From Athripsodes cinereus (Eukaryota; Arthropoda; Insecta; Trichoptera; Leptoceridae), in assembly GCA_947579605.1 (NCBI GenBank), contig OX388317.1, forward strand, positions 21,967,384 through 22,031,383: a stretch of 64,000 nucleotides of DNA. The letters are read 5' to 3'. The notes beneath the pieces are model-generated. The model was given only the letters and a program-made list of their open reading frames with translations, did not search any database and was not told where the DNA came from. Positions within the stretch are counted from its first letter, which is position 1; every line of letters starts with the position of its first letter. Positions 20,885 through 32,200 of this stretch are shown one piece after another. The translations under genes were made by a program, and so were the position numbers.

Positions 20885-21030
20885 TGGCTATTCCACAAGT
20901 TGTTAATTGGGTAATTGTAATTAACATGCAAGTTGACCTCCACATGCGAATATGAAATTAAGACATTCAAGATAGCTGGCAAATTTTATGACCGAATTGA
21001 AATGTGCTCGTATTTTTTTTCGAACAATTT
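20885..21030 (-). repeat. SINE-like repeat family R, partial
   Basis: Reverse copy: TTAACATGCAAGTTGACCTC, ACATGCGAATATGAAATTAA and GACATTCAAGATAGCTGGCA, then TTTTTTTTCGAAC. The tail end is degraded. Confidence 0.6.
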
Positions 21031-21555
21031 AGTAAATATTTAATTTATTGACAAATATAAATAGTTTAATACTACACCTAGCAGTCACGAGGTCAAGTAA
21101 TGAGTAGACGGCGCTTGATAGTTTTGTGGAAGTTCTAAATTTCAGCTGTTTCATGTATACACATTTGACATGAATTTCCTCCAAGTATTGTCGCTCAACA
21201 ACTTAAAAGAATAACAACGGGTTTTAATAGTTCAATGTAGACAGCGATATTGAAGAATGGGGAAATCAAAAAGATAGCAGATGGTCTAACTGTTTAAAGG
21301 AAAGCCTTAAATGATGTTAAGTTGATGTATTTCTGACCTCAGGTGGTTGGAAACAATGTGATGTAATGAAATGGATACTAAATGTTTTACAGAACATAAA
21401 AATACGATGAAAGATGACATTCCTTGGCATTAACCAATATAATATTTGACTCATGTTACTTTAATAATCTAACGATATTTTTTCAAAAACTTACAAAAAC
21501 GAAATACCTCTTTATTAATTTATCTGTATAACCGTCTCTGTATATCTTTTTTAGC
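21031..21555. other. Unassigned DNA
   Basis: No supported ORF or repeat. Confidence 0.4.
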
Positions 21556-21559
21556 TTGA

Positions 21560-21684
21560 GTTCGTCGGTAGTCTGAAGGTAGAGTCTCGGCCTCATTCAC
21601 AAGAGGTGCGCGTTTCTATCCTAGATGCCGGCAAATTCCTCTTTTACGACACAAACTTTTAGATTACCTACTGTGAAAGGTGTA
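21560..21684 (+). repeat. SINE1 copy
   Basis: GTTCGTCGGTAGTCTGAAGG, TAGAGTCTCGGCCTCATTCA, a mutated B box (GTTTCTATCC) and TACTGTGAAAGGTGTAC. The 3' end is replaced by a LINE-A tail, so the two elements are fused or nested. Confidence 0.75.
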
Positions 21685-21755
21685 CATTTGTTTTGCACGG
21701 CTTTGTTATTTTTGTTATGTAAATGATGATGTGCAAGGAGAATAAAACAAATAAT
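21685..21755 (+). repeat. LINE-A 3'-UTR tail fragment
   Basis: TTTGTTATTTTTGTTATGTA then AATGATGATGTGCAAGGAGA and ATAAAA match the very end of the LINE at 32500-32573. Confidence 0.55.
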
Positions 21756-21879
21756 TAAATACATTTAACTAAAACTGTATATTAAAAAAGATTATTTTTG
21801 GATATTACGATTAATTCATTCGATTTATGCTACATCTATGTTAAGATATGGTCATCTCCCTATCTCAATTGTCTGTCGA

Positions 21880-22005
21880 TAACCTTAAATATTTGCCACC
21901 TGAAGAATGATCAGAATGATCATCGAAACGTCGTGGTAAGCCCTCTGCCAGTAGGCATGGTGACGAGACACAACTGAAGGTTACCCAGAAACTTATCTTA
22001 ACATA
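21880..22005 (+). other. Hammerhead-like / Penelope-type 3' sequence
   Basis: CTGAAGA (21900-21906), a potential stem ATGATC...GATCAT, and CGAAACGTCG (21924-21933) follow the order of the hammerhead core (CTGATGA, stem II, GAAAC). Such sequences occur in Penelope-like elements. One core base differs (A for T), which would be expected to impair self-cleavage. The next 70 bp (CCCTCTGCCAGTAGGCATGG) have no match in the window. Confidence 0.3.
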
Positions 22006-22009
22006 TGGT

Positions 22010-22740
22010 TCATTTCGAGAAAATATCAATATTTCATTTCATTTCAATTGGATAGGTTAGAGTTATGAACTAATAAGAGACCGAATTTAAAATTGTTAAC
22101 CACTCAAATATCGTTTATGTAATTATTATAACAAACATTTTTTCTTTTCGTTTTCAATGTTCTTCTTGGAAATCGAAACTTGCCTCCTCCTTTCAGAACA
22201 ATTTTGCGCTAGTTAGATATTGTTTTATGAAAAGGGTTGTACAGGCCGTAGATAGTGGTCAGATAGTTTGGTCAACTAAAATTGAATATTATGACTCTGC
22301 CAAAAACATAGGAACTGTAGTAATTTTTAACATTACGTAGAATGAATTTATTCTCATACGAAATTTCAATTAAGAATTTGTTGCACATTTTTTTCATTCA
22401 GCGCAATAGTAATTTATAAAAGTAGATAGTGATGGTGAATGCACAATATAATAATTCAAGTGCAGTAATGCAGAAAAATGGTACACGTAAAACTTTCCAG
22501 CAACCACCGCAGTCAGGGAGAAGCAACCAAATAGATACCTATTACATATAATGCGAATACCCAGGACGTAATTACATATTGCCAAAGGATTGGGTACGGA
22601 GTACACCGCACAGGTGAGTATTTGTAGAAAAAATATGATCAAAATTTTTATTCATAGTTTTACGATTCAATTTAAAAATAATGTCATCTATTCTCAATGC
22701 TTAGCATTCATTGGCATGAAGAAGACGATAAGTCATTCTT
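22010..22740. other. Unassigned AT-rich DNA
   Basis: A reverse ORF (22394-22642) lacks any recognisable feature. No repeat match. Confidence 0.4.
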
Positions 22741-22756
22741 TAATCTTGCCTTTTAT

Positions 22757-22835
22757 CTGACAGGAGTTTCAGCGTTGCCAAGCCAATTGCCTGGAACAGG
22801 TTGCATGTGGATCTGAGACAGAATCAAGAGTTACC
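22757..22835 (+). pseudogene. LINE C-terminal fragment (jockey-like)
   Basis: One frame reads DRSFSVAKPIAWNRLHVDLR followed by QNQELPN. Same RSFSVA.P.AWNRL module as at 20155. Only about 27 residues. Confidence 0.65.
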
Positions 22836-23590
22836 TAATTTGATTATATAAATAGGTATTATCCTTCAAAATCCTTAGTTTTTTAGACCAATGGAAGAAA
22901 AAAACACTCAAATGAATAAAATAGACGTTTCCAATGAAAAAATAACTAAATATCACCAATAGTGCTATAAATGAAACAGTAATGTACGTGTATACATTTA
23001 AATTATTTAAAAACCCTGTGTTTAAAATTGAAATAAATACACTCCAGTGTTAATTTGTTTGAACCATATATACGCACTGAGGATGGTTATCTGAAAAATT
23101 TGGATATTTTTTTTATCATCCTGAAAAAAATAAGCACAAATATTGCAGTTAGAGTTGGTTTTAAATTTAATTTATAAAGTAATAATGCTTTATTTAAATG
23201 TGTACTTCTTATTTTAATAATAAAGTGTATGTTTGGATTGCTTTAGCTGACAACAGACAACTTTTACAGCAAGTGAGCTTGTTCTATGAAACATGCATGA
23301 ACAAATTCATAAGACTATTCCAGTTCGAATGAAACAACTTCTATAAAGTAACTGATGATAAACAATTGAGAGCTAAAGTTTCGTTGCAATTTATTGCGTG
23401 TTCTTTAATTTTCTCACAAAGGAAAAAAGATATATTCCGAGTTGGAAGTGAATATATTTTGTGCATAGGAAACGATGCAAACAATTAAAAATGTATTCAG
23501 ATCGTTAGAACTACTGACGGTTTTTTTAGCAGCGTGGTAAATTAATCGATGTTATTTTTACAATAATTAACCACTGTATGAGGACACATA
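22836..23590. other. Unassigned AT-rich DNA
   Basis: No gene or matched repeat. Confidence 0.4.
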
Positions 23591-23854
23591 TGTAAATTTA
23601 ACACACGAAACTATCATTTAAGGCTTAGAAAAGACAACGACACCTCATTTGGTAGTGCCCCGGACGGGATTTGAACCGACAACGTATTTTGTCGCGAGAT
23701 GTGCTTTGTCCAATTAAGCTACTGGACGACTTGTAACAAAGCACATCTCGCGACAAGTTCGGTAACGGTTTCAAATCGCGTCCGGGGCACTACCAAATGA
23801 GGTGACATTGTCTTTTCTAAGCTTTATATAGTAGTTTCGAGTGTTAAATTTACA
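23591..23854. mobile_element. Palindromic element carrying tRNA-like sequence in both arms
   Basis: The ends TGTAAATTTAACAC and GTGTTAAATTTACA are inverted complements. The arms continue through GGCTTAGAAAAGACAA / TTGTCTTTTCTAAGC and CACCTCATTTGGTAGTGCCC / GGGCACTACCAAATGAGGTG. On the reverse strand, 23728-23656 reads like a tRNA: TAGCTTAATTGGACAAAGC (A box), then GTCGGTTCAAATCCCG (B box) and a CCGGGGC end. The right arm (23736-23795) repeats the second half with GGTTTCAAATC. The acceptor ends do not pair, so it is not a working tRNA. Confidence 0.7.
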
Positions 23855-24300
23855 GCCTGGTAAATATTTAATCTAAAGTAGAATCATAATATAATATTTT
23901 CAAGCGAAATCGGATAAATTTTCCACAGTGCGGCGATTACATACAAAGAGAATGATAATTGTATTCCCTTAGGCTGTAGGAAGGATAGTATTAAAACAGT
24001 CGGACCACGTTACCACTTTCTACCCCTTACACGTAATTATTATTATTATTTATATCGGGAGCGCAGAAACTAGAAACAGGTAACAGATAATCACCCCGGG
24101 CTACAGTAACGTGAAGTTTCATACATTTGAAACATCCAGGTTACAGCAGCTGAGGAAAGGAATACCGTGTATATTATACTGTGAGTACTATTCCCAAATG
24201 AAAATTAATTTAGATGTGGACGTTATAAAATATTGTCTATAGAATGACAAGTCCAAGCAAAATGATATTTATTTTAAAAAAATGCGGTAATCAATGTGCT
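23855..24300. other. Unassigned DNA
   Basis: A GC-richer patch (24050-24180) has no long ORF and no repeat match in this window. Its identity is open. Confidence 0.35.
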
Positions 24301-24309
24301 ACTATTAAT

Positions 24310-24500
24310 TGGTTTGAAGTTTATTTTGTAAAACTCCATGTTTGTAAAATTGATTTTAGTTTTACGAGTACTCTATATTTGATTTGATAGTGACTTGGTT
24401 TTGACTTACAAAGTCATTTTCAAAGAGTAAGCTAGGATAGAGCAGGTTGACAATGTCCTAAGAAGACGACAGACGTCTCTCGGGAGAATAAATCGCATAG
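24310..24500 (+). repeat. Composite of CTGGTTTTGACTTACAAAG-type and F1-type repeat words
   Basis: GTTTATTTTGTAAAACTCCA and GGTTTTGACTTACAAAGTCA match 3327-3372. Then GTTGACAATGTCCTAAGAAG and ACGACAGACGTCTCTCGGGA match the F1 family at 12870. Two repeat families abut here. Confidence 0.5.
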
Positions 24501-24890
24501 GAGAGTAAAAAAAATGTTTTATTAATTTCGTACTTTTCAATCACCATTAAACCAATGAATTAGAAAAAGAATAAAAATAATAATAATAACAGTTACTAGT
24601 ACAAAAAATAAGAGTTATTGGTAAATAAAACAGCAGGTAAACTAAAAAGAAATATTACCCATGTGTACACTAATTATCTTGTCTTATTTTATTGTTTATG
24701 TATTAAGATATTAAGTCATTCGCTTTCTATAATTTACGTAATCTTGGTAAGTGATCAAACAAAAAGGTTTAATACGTACGTACCTATTGGAAGACATAAT
24801 GATATATAATAAAGTTTTCCTTTTCGTAAAGTAGCAGTTTTTGTAAAGGCAACAAAATAACAATAGAAATAATAATTTCATCATTTAAGT
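24501..24890. other. Unassigned AT-rich DNA
   Basis: A 63-codon forward ORF is not supported by any feature. Confidence 0.4.
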
Positions 24891-24946
24891 CGCCGGGGAA
24901 CTTTTAATTTAGTCATTAGGGGGGGAGAGTTTGGAAGTTCCCCGCG
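24891..24946. repeat. GC-rich hairpin CGCCGGGGAACTT
   Basis: CGCCGGGGAACTT (24891-24903) and AAGTTCCCCGCG (24935-24946) pair with one mismatch around a 31-bp loop containing a G-run. It stands out from its AT-rich surroundings. Confidence 0.5.
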
Positions 24947-25440
24947 ATTAAAGTGTCAGTACGGGTGGTAATACGAAAAAAAGTGAAAATTAGAAATGTA
25001 ACGAATGTCCGGTAATCGGACACCGAATAGCCAAATGCCAGATAGTGAGTTAATATTCGTCGACTGCAAAGTTTTCACACGCGAGAAATAAGTTCCAGGA
25101 ATTCTTGGTAATTAATAGATCTTTCTAAAGTTCATTCTATTGGATAGTTTTGTCGGCCAACAGTGTGACACTGTCAGAATGATGATTGTGTATTGTAAAG
25201 TCAATGGCATTTTTTGGTGGAATGTGTTTTGTTTAGTTTTTAAGTTATTTTTTTTTTTAAATATTATTACTCTTACACTTACTTATCTTAATAAGTTTGT
25301 TATATTTTAATTTGATGTGAATATTGTTATGATTTGTTAGTGTAATATTTTGTGTACATATCTCGCCGCAAATGTGAAGACTGTTAAGGTTAGGTGTGGT
25401 TATTTGGACAATAAATAATAAAAATGATAATCTCAATTTT
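24947..25440. other. Unassigned DNA
   Basis: Contains a small inverted CGGTAATCGGACACCG-type word near 25010. No gene. Confidence 0.35.
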
Positions 25441-25441
25441 T

Positions 25442-25668
25442 TAGTAAGTTTTCGAGTGTACTGCAAAAAATATAAATGACATGGGTTTGTAAAAGCTCAC
25501 GGATAGGATATTTAACATCTTCAATTGAGCAGTGAGATAATTATGCCACCTATTTTATTTGTCTTACTTTTACTGGAATGCAGAGGATCACTTACATGTG
25601 TATTGCATGCAGTTGGTGCACTGGTTACCCGACTTGATGAGAGATGCTGTGATGGTATTAATGGAGAT
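25442..25668 (+). repeat. SINE-like repeat family R, diverged
   Basis: TAGTAAGTTTTCGAGTGTAC, TTATGCCACCTATTTTATTT, AATGCAGAGGATCACTTACA, GCATGCAGTTGGTGCACTGG and GAGATGCTGTGATGGTATTA keep the order of family R with many substitutions. Confidence 0.5.
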
Positions 25669-26019
25669 ACAATATTTTTATAAATTTTTCAAACGTGACT
25701 TTATGTTAATTCAATTTTTTATATAGTGTCATAAAATAATAATAAAATATTAAATTCAGTATTTTAGCGTAAGTATTATGAAACGACATTTAAAATAAAT
25801 AAAATGATTTAAAAAAACACTTTTTCCTGTATATTTTTTTAAAGGTATAAAACAAACATGCCAAGTGTATTGACCAACGAATTAAAATTATTAAAGCGCT
25901 ATGGTGTGTTTACTGCATACATACATTATATTGACACAAAAACAGTGTTTATTTATATTTTAAATTAAACACAAAGATAATAAAATTTTCAAAAATGTCA
26001 AGAATTACACAAAATTTTA

Positions 26020-26175
26020 TTTATTTATTCATTTTTATTGTAGGTACATTGATTACAAACAATTACATAAAAGGTAAACATTCAAGTTAGACACAATCTA
26101 TACAAAGAGGACGAGTTTATCATTAAAAAGCGATCTCTTCCAACTAACCCAAATTTTAAATACAATTGTATAAAA
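26020..26175 (-). repeat. LINE tail family T, reverse copy
   Basis: TTTATTTATTCATTTTTATT, ATTGATTACAAACAATTACA, GAGGACGAGTTTATCATTAA and GCGATCTCTTCCAACTAACC are the inverse of the words at 14540-14697. Confidence 0.65.
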
Positions 26176-26880
26176 TTGGGAGCTATAAGAAAAGTCTTCT
26201 AGTGTAGTGATGTCGACCAAATTTCAAATGTTTCTACCGACAATACAATCTAGTAAAGTTTTCATCAAATATTTGTTATGGTATATCCGGCAAAATAACA
26301 GTACTAAGAATCATTAATTCATCTCTATTGGAAATATAGAACAGAAAGATGAGAATTAATAATAATAATAATAATAGCAAGGCTGTTAAATAAACTTATC
26401 GCTTTACAGTTTTAATAATAACGAGAATTAAAGTTCTCAGGAATTGTAACATATTTCTTGGCAAACCCGGAATACTTGAACTGAATTTTGAAAACTTTCT
26501 TTTGTTCCCATCTGTACAATATTCATCCCCGTCTTTATTCCTTAGTGACATGTGCCGTTTAATAATAAATTCCTAATATTGTGTTTAGTGAAATTAAATT
26601 ATTAATTTAATTATTCTGAGCAATTCAGTACCAAAATGTATACTACATACATATTAAAATGTAAATACCTATATACTTCTAACATTTCATTCTCTTGACT
26701 AACTCCTGATAAAAAGCACTGTTTTCCCTTTATATAAAATATTGATAAACAAACAGAGTTTGATATATTCATAGGTGTGGTTGATGATTGTTCTTTTGCT
26801 TTGTGAAAGATCTTTTGATTTGATAATGTTGTGTTGTGCACATGTATAATATTTATTTTAAATTTTCAACTTGTTATTAG
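26176..26880. other. Unassigned AT-rich DNA
   Basis: A reverse ORF at 26611-26841 has no recognisable content. An (AAT)n run is at 26360-26375. Confidence 0.4.
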
Positions 26881-26884
26881 TTTT

Positions 26885-27392
26885 TTAAAGGTATATATAA
26901 CCCGCACATCCAGGTTTACGGTGTTTGACTGTGCCCGGGTGAGCAGTGTATTGTCTGGTATTGTCACCTGTCTTGATATTAGGAATGGGCGATAGTAACA
27001 TATTTTAATAATTTTATATTATTTCGCATTATACTGTGAAAAGGTAGACGGTAAACTGTGCCCACTTGCACATAATGCGTGGGGGTACTTATGTATACTA
27101 TATCTAGGTGTGTATAATGTGGAGTACCGTGGGCCTGGATGAATAATATCATTGTATTACCTGTGGGTGCCTATGTTTATATCATTTGTAAATTTTGTAT
27201 ATTATGTATTAAGACATACACAGTTTCTTTTATTTACTTTTATAAAACTTATATTTGATTTTGCCTTGAACAATAATAAAGTTTTATTTTATTTTCACTT
27301 TGTAATGTATGTAAAAATTGTATTGTACAATTTTAAAACTGTAAAAGACGGAAGCCGTTTATGGCTTAAATAAACAAATAAATAAAAAATAC
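26885..27392 (+). repeat. Probable 5'-truncated LINE 3' region
   Basis: The right end reads ACTGTAAAAGACGGAAGCCG then TTTATGGCTTAAATAAACAA and ATAAATAAAA, a classic LINE 3' end with a tetranucleotide-repeat tail. The preceding segment has a GC-richer patch (26905-26970). Where the element starts is unclear. Confidence 0.45.
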
Positions 27393-27561
27393 TTAGATAT
27401 ATCGATGGTTAAAAGCACAAAAGAAAAATGTCCACCATATAGGTAAATATATACATACATACGTCACGTTTTGGCGCGAATACTACAATTTTTTTCGTCG
27501 CTCGTATGAAATTATAATTTATATAAAATTATCCCGGTATTTTTCGCGCAATTAGGAAGAA
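27393..27561 (+). promoter_or_regulatory. Probable 5' leader of LINE-A
   Basis: The approximately 150 bp before ORF1 contain GTCACGTTTTGGCGCGAATA and TTCGTCGCTCGTATG, more GC-rich than the surroundings, as expected for a LINE 5' UTR with an internal promoter. The exact 5' end could not be fixed because no target-site duplication was found. Confidence 0.35.
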
Positions 27562-28233
27562 ATGGAATCTAACGACATCAAATCAATAAAGGCGTTTTTT
27601 ACACGACAGATGAGGGATCTCGAGGAGAAACTTGTGAAGCAGAGGCAGCAAATGAAGGATCTGCAGGAGAAGTTAGTCGTTCAACAACAGCCCGTTGATC
27701 TTTTGGCTGAGTTCCGGGCCTTCCGAGATACGTTAACGAAGAAGGTTGAGGCTCTCGAGCAAAGGGTAGATGACGTGGACTCTCGGCTGGAGGAAATGGA
27801 TAGATATCGACGCAGAAAATTTCTCTTACTGCACGGCGCCCCAGAAGACCTAACTGTGGAAGCTGCACTACAAGAGACACCCCTCGCAATAGACCCAGGT
27901 TGTATTGGAGACATGCACAGAATAGGAAAAAAGTCAGATAAGCCAAGACCTATATTAATAAAATTCAATTCATATGAACACAAGGCCGATGTATGGAAAA
28001 GAAAAAGTAAATTGAAAAAATCAAAATGGCTGCTCACCGAGTCACTCACTCGGAGAGCACTTGATTTGTTAACTGCGGCTAGGAAGAAACTAGGAATAGG
28101 TAATAGCTGGACCGCCAATGGAAGTATTATTGCTAAATTACCTGATAACTCCATTAAGAAGATTTGTAGGCTCTCTGATTTGGATGGCGTGGAGTCCGAT
28201 CGAAGACAGCTGAGGCTCCGCACTAACAAGTGA
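27562..28233 (+). CDS. LINE-A ORF1 protein (coiled coil + RRM-like)
   Basis: A 223-residue open frame. Residues about 8-80 form a heptad-rich coiled coil (RQMRDLEEKLVKQRQQMKDL, then LVVQQQ and VEALEQRVDDVDSRLEEMDR). From about 84 an RRM-like segment begins (RKFLLLHGAPED), with RPILIKF in the middle and a basic Lys/Arg-rich stretch before LLTESLTRRALDLLTAARKK. The C-terminal part (GSIIAKLPDNSIKKI) resembles the CTD of L1-type ORF1 proteins. Such proteins bind LINE RNA as trimers in a cytoplasmic RNP. No zinc knuckle is present. The Met at 27562 is preceded by AGGAAGAA and is the natural start. The frame is intact and lies 1 kb before ORF2. The family is inferred from architecture; the antisense ORFs over it are shadows. 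Confidence 0.75.
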   Translation: MESNDIKSIKAFFTRQMRDLEEKLVKQRQQMKDLQEKLVVQQQPVDLLAEFRAFRDTLTKKVEALEQRVDDVDSRLEEMDRYRRRKFLLLHGAPEDLTVEAALQETPLAIDPGCIGDMHRIGKKSDKPRPILIKFNSYEHKADVWKRKSKLKKSKWLLTESLTRRALDLLTAARKKLGIGNSWTANGSIIAKLPDNSIKKICRLSDLDGVESDRRQLRLRTNK

Positions 28234-29258
28234 TTTTAGTTATATGTAATACCACAGAACTATTGGACTACATTGCACCTGCATTGAGTGATTTTGGTGA
28301 TATTTTTATGTTAAATTCACTATCATAGCTTAGATACACTATTTAGATTCACATTCACATTCTGACACTTGAACTTAAACTTTTTTACTGTCAGAGCCCC
28401 ATGTTAGAGTAAATAACTATGAAGTTTGCAACAAAGATGGCCGCTCCATCTGATTGATCTGATTTTTTGTAAATATTTTTTTTATTTCACAGGCTTACCA
28501 ACGTGATAATACCATAGATTATATTCACGAACTTTCTTAATATCGATATTCATTGTCCATGGCTATATCAATCTATTGGGTGACGCGCGCCCAGGTTTGA
28601 CATCCAATGTATTTGATGGCGGGTGTGACCATGTGTATATACCTTTTATTTAAATATTTATCCTTTCTTTATTTGCAGGTTGATGTTATCTATGAGTTTA
28701 TTTGATTAGAATGTGAAACTTCTGTCAAAGCTTAGATTCGATGTTTACTTTTTTCTGATTACGAAAATGTTTATTAGAATTTTATATAATATTGCAGTTC
28801 TGTTATGTATATTTATTGGAATTTTATATTTTATTACTCAATGTTATGTTGCGTTGTGTTGCATTGCACAGGTTAGTGTTGAGTATCTTTTTTTTATTTT
28901 TATAACAATGTTTTAATGCGATGCTTCTGTATATACATATAAGTTATTATATAGTGTTTTAAAATTTTGTTCATCTGAATATAGTTTATTAATCAATCAT
29001 TATTGTTATTATACTGTTGTTTTCATATCAAACTTGTTGCTGATGTTATTGATGCTTACTATGGTTTATGTGCATAATATGCACATAAACCATATATATT
29101 ATTATTGTAAAATAATAGATACCTCTTCGGTTATTTACAATGTTCGCTATTCCTTTTGCGTGGAATGTGCTGGGGTGGTTGTACTATATCTATTACATTT
29201 GTTTTGTATTGTTTTGTTTTTTTTTTCTATCTAAACTTGAAAATATATTGTTATTTAT
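28234..29258 (+). other. LINE-A inter-ORF region, about 1 kb
   Basis: No open frame with recognisable domains spans this gap. A 67-codon hydrophobic ORF (28713-28916) is probably chance. A perfect 33-bp palindrome (arms ATGGTTTATGTGCATA / TATGCACATAAACCAT) lies at 29061-29093. The gap is longer than the usual overlap or short spacer in LINEs, so an older insertion or a decayed second frame is possible. Confidence 0.45.
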
Positions 29259-32200
29259 ATGTACACACACACACAACTAAATCCTTCCTATACTTCCACC
29301 TCACCTTTAAATTCTTCTTTATCACCAAATTCCTTTCCATTTTCACCTTCCTCTTCGGATGCTGCAGATTCTCTCAACTCTTCTAGTAACGGGATTGCTG
29401 ATCTTCATACTACTCTCAAAAACTCTTTTTCATACAATTCCAAACACTTGCGGGTTTGTCACATTAATGCCCAAAGTGTAGCAAGTCATCACACGGAATT
29501 GTTGGCAACTTTTCATGGTGCTAACATTCATGCTATATTGATTTCTGAATCATGGCTGAAACCATCTTTACCTTCTTCACTTTTTGATATTCCAGGATTT
29601 TCACTTATTCGAAACGATCGAGTTGAACGACGTGGTGGTGGGGTTTGCATTTATCTTCGAGAAGATTTACAATATGAAATCATATCACAATCCACTACTC
29701 ATGGCATTGCGGATCCGGAGTTTCTCTTCATCAAGGTAAATATTTTACATTCTACTGTTGTCTTCGGCGTCATTTACTGTCCACCCGTATCAGATTACTT
29801 TGGAAAATTGGAGCCTGTTCTTGAAGATATTTCTTCCAAATTTCACAATATTGTCGTTATGGGTGACCTAAACACTTGTCTTTTGAAGCATGACTTCCGA
29901 TCAGCGAGACTCCAGCAGCTAATGTTTTCTACTAGTTTGAATATTCTCCCACTTCAGCCTACACACATACTTCAGAATTCTCAATCTCTAATTGATTTTA
30001 TAATTGTTTCCCAACTTAACATGGTAAAGGCTCATGGTCAACTTACAGCTGGAGGTTTCTCACACCATGATCTTCTATTTCTACAATACTCTATAAAGGT
30101 CCCCAAACCCAAACCCAAGGTTGTATATGCGCGCTCTCTTCGTCATGTTGACAACGATGCTCTGCTCATTGAAGCGGAATCTCTAAAGTGGGATGACATC
30201 ACACTGGCAAATTCAATTGATGAAAAAGTTGAAACTCTCAATAGAAATATAGAACAACTATATAATAAGCATGCACCACTAAGAAAAGTTAGAATAAAAA
30301 ATTTGCCAGTTCAGTGGATCACTGAAGAGATTAAAAAACTCATGGCTCGCCGAGACAGGGCTCGTGTCAAACATAAAATTTCCCCCTGTGACAAAAACTG
30401 GTTTGCATACAAGACTCTTCGTAACTTATGTACAAAAAAATGTAGAAATGCCAAAATTGCATACACTCACGATCTATTTAATAACTGTACACAATCTCAA
30501 GCATGGAAGCGTCTTGGCTCGCTTGGACTACCTCAAAATAGTAAGATGCACGATGCCATAGATCTAGATCCCAATTTGTTAAACTCTCAATTTGCCACTC
30601 CCCCGCTTGTTCTGGATAGCGCCGCTAAGTCTAGATCACTAGTCTCAATACATGCTCAGCCCAAACCCCCCTGTGATATGTTTAATTTCACTGAAGTTAC
30701 GGATGCCGATGTCCAACAGTCTGTAAAGTCCATAAAGTCCAAGGCCACTGGATGTGATGATGTTTGTTTTTCCTTCATTTTGCCTTTTTTTTCATTTAAT
30801 CTTACCTCATATAACACATATTATAAATTTTTCATTCTCACACAATGTTTTTCCGAGAGAATGGAAGAAGGCATACGTTGTACCACTTCCAAAGAAAGCA
30901 GCATCATCATGTCCAGCCGATTTTCGTCCAATCTCGATCCTCCCCTTTTTTTCCAAGGTCATAGAAAGACTTGCCTATAATCAGCTAAATATTTTTATTT
31001 CCCAAAATAATCTCCATAATAACTTCCAGTCAGGTTTTCGTGAGGGTCATAGCACCACAACTGCTCTAATTAAAATTTCAGACGATATCAGACTTGCAAT
31101 GGACAATCGGCAGTTGACGTTACTGACGTTACTTGATTTTAGCACAGCATTTAATACTGTGGACTTTGACTTGTTGATTGCGACACTGGAAAGCCTTAAT
31201 ATTTCACACTCATGCTCCCTTTGGTTTGAATCCTATCTAAAGGGACGTTTCCAGTGTGTTCGACTGCCTGGTGGCGCTGTCTCTGAATGGGCGGAACTCA
31301 GATCAGGTGTACCTCAGGGCGGAATACTTTCTCCTCTCCTCTTCTCAATTTTTATAAGCCCTGTGTCACGCTTTATTAACACTTGTCATTATCACTTATA
31401 TGCAGATGACCTTCAGATTTACACTCATTTTAATATAGAAAATACTTCTGCCGCTGTTGAAAATATATCCGAATGTCTGCAAAAAATTTCAGTTTGGGCA
31501 ACGAATCATGGACTTATCATAAATCCTACAAAATCTCAATCAATTTTCCTCGGCAGTCATTATCACATTTCAAAACTCAAATCCATGACCGTGCCCAATA
31601 CAACAATGAACTCAGATATAATCCCTTATTCAGCAACAGTGAAGAACCTTGGTGTGATTATGGACCAAAAACTAACCTGGCAGCAGCATATGAATACAAT
31701 CCGACGAAAATTTTTCTATTCACTGCATTCTCTTAAAAGATATCAAATGTTCCTTCCAACTAAAATCAAAACCTTACTTGTTCAATCTCTGCTGCTGCCT
31801 CTCATAGATTATGCTAATGCAGTATATCTCGATATCAACCAAGACCTGTCAAATAAACTTGAGAGACTTCAGAATTATGGTATCCGATTTATTTTCAATC
31901 TCAAGAGGTCTGATCATATCTCCCAGTATCGAGTCAATCTTAAGTGGCTAACTGTGCATCAAAGACGTGAACTTCATATTCTATCACTTGTTTACAAAAT
32001 ACTCTATTCCACGTCTTCTCCCTATTATTTAAAAGAAAATTTCGAGTATTTAGCGAGCCATGGCCTACCATTGCGATCCAATAACGAGCGTCTTCTGGCA
32101 ATTCCTACACACAGTACCAATTATTTCTCGAAATCATTCTCAGTTTATGGTGCTCGTTGTTGGAATAATCTTCCTTCTTCGCATAGAGTTTCACAATCGT

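Noticed and set aside
23656..23728. A functional tRNA gene on the reverse strand
   Set aside because: The A and B boxes are present but the acceptor ends do not pair and the T stem has mismatches. It is embedded in a palindrome and so better read as tRNA-derived repeat sequence.
27599..28229. Two long reverse-strand ORFs over LINE-A ORF1
   Set aside because: They are antisense shadows of the coiled-coil/RRM ORF. Their Ser/Pro-rich composition is the complement of a Lys/Glu-rich gene, and there are no domains.
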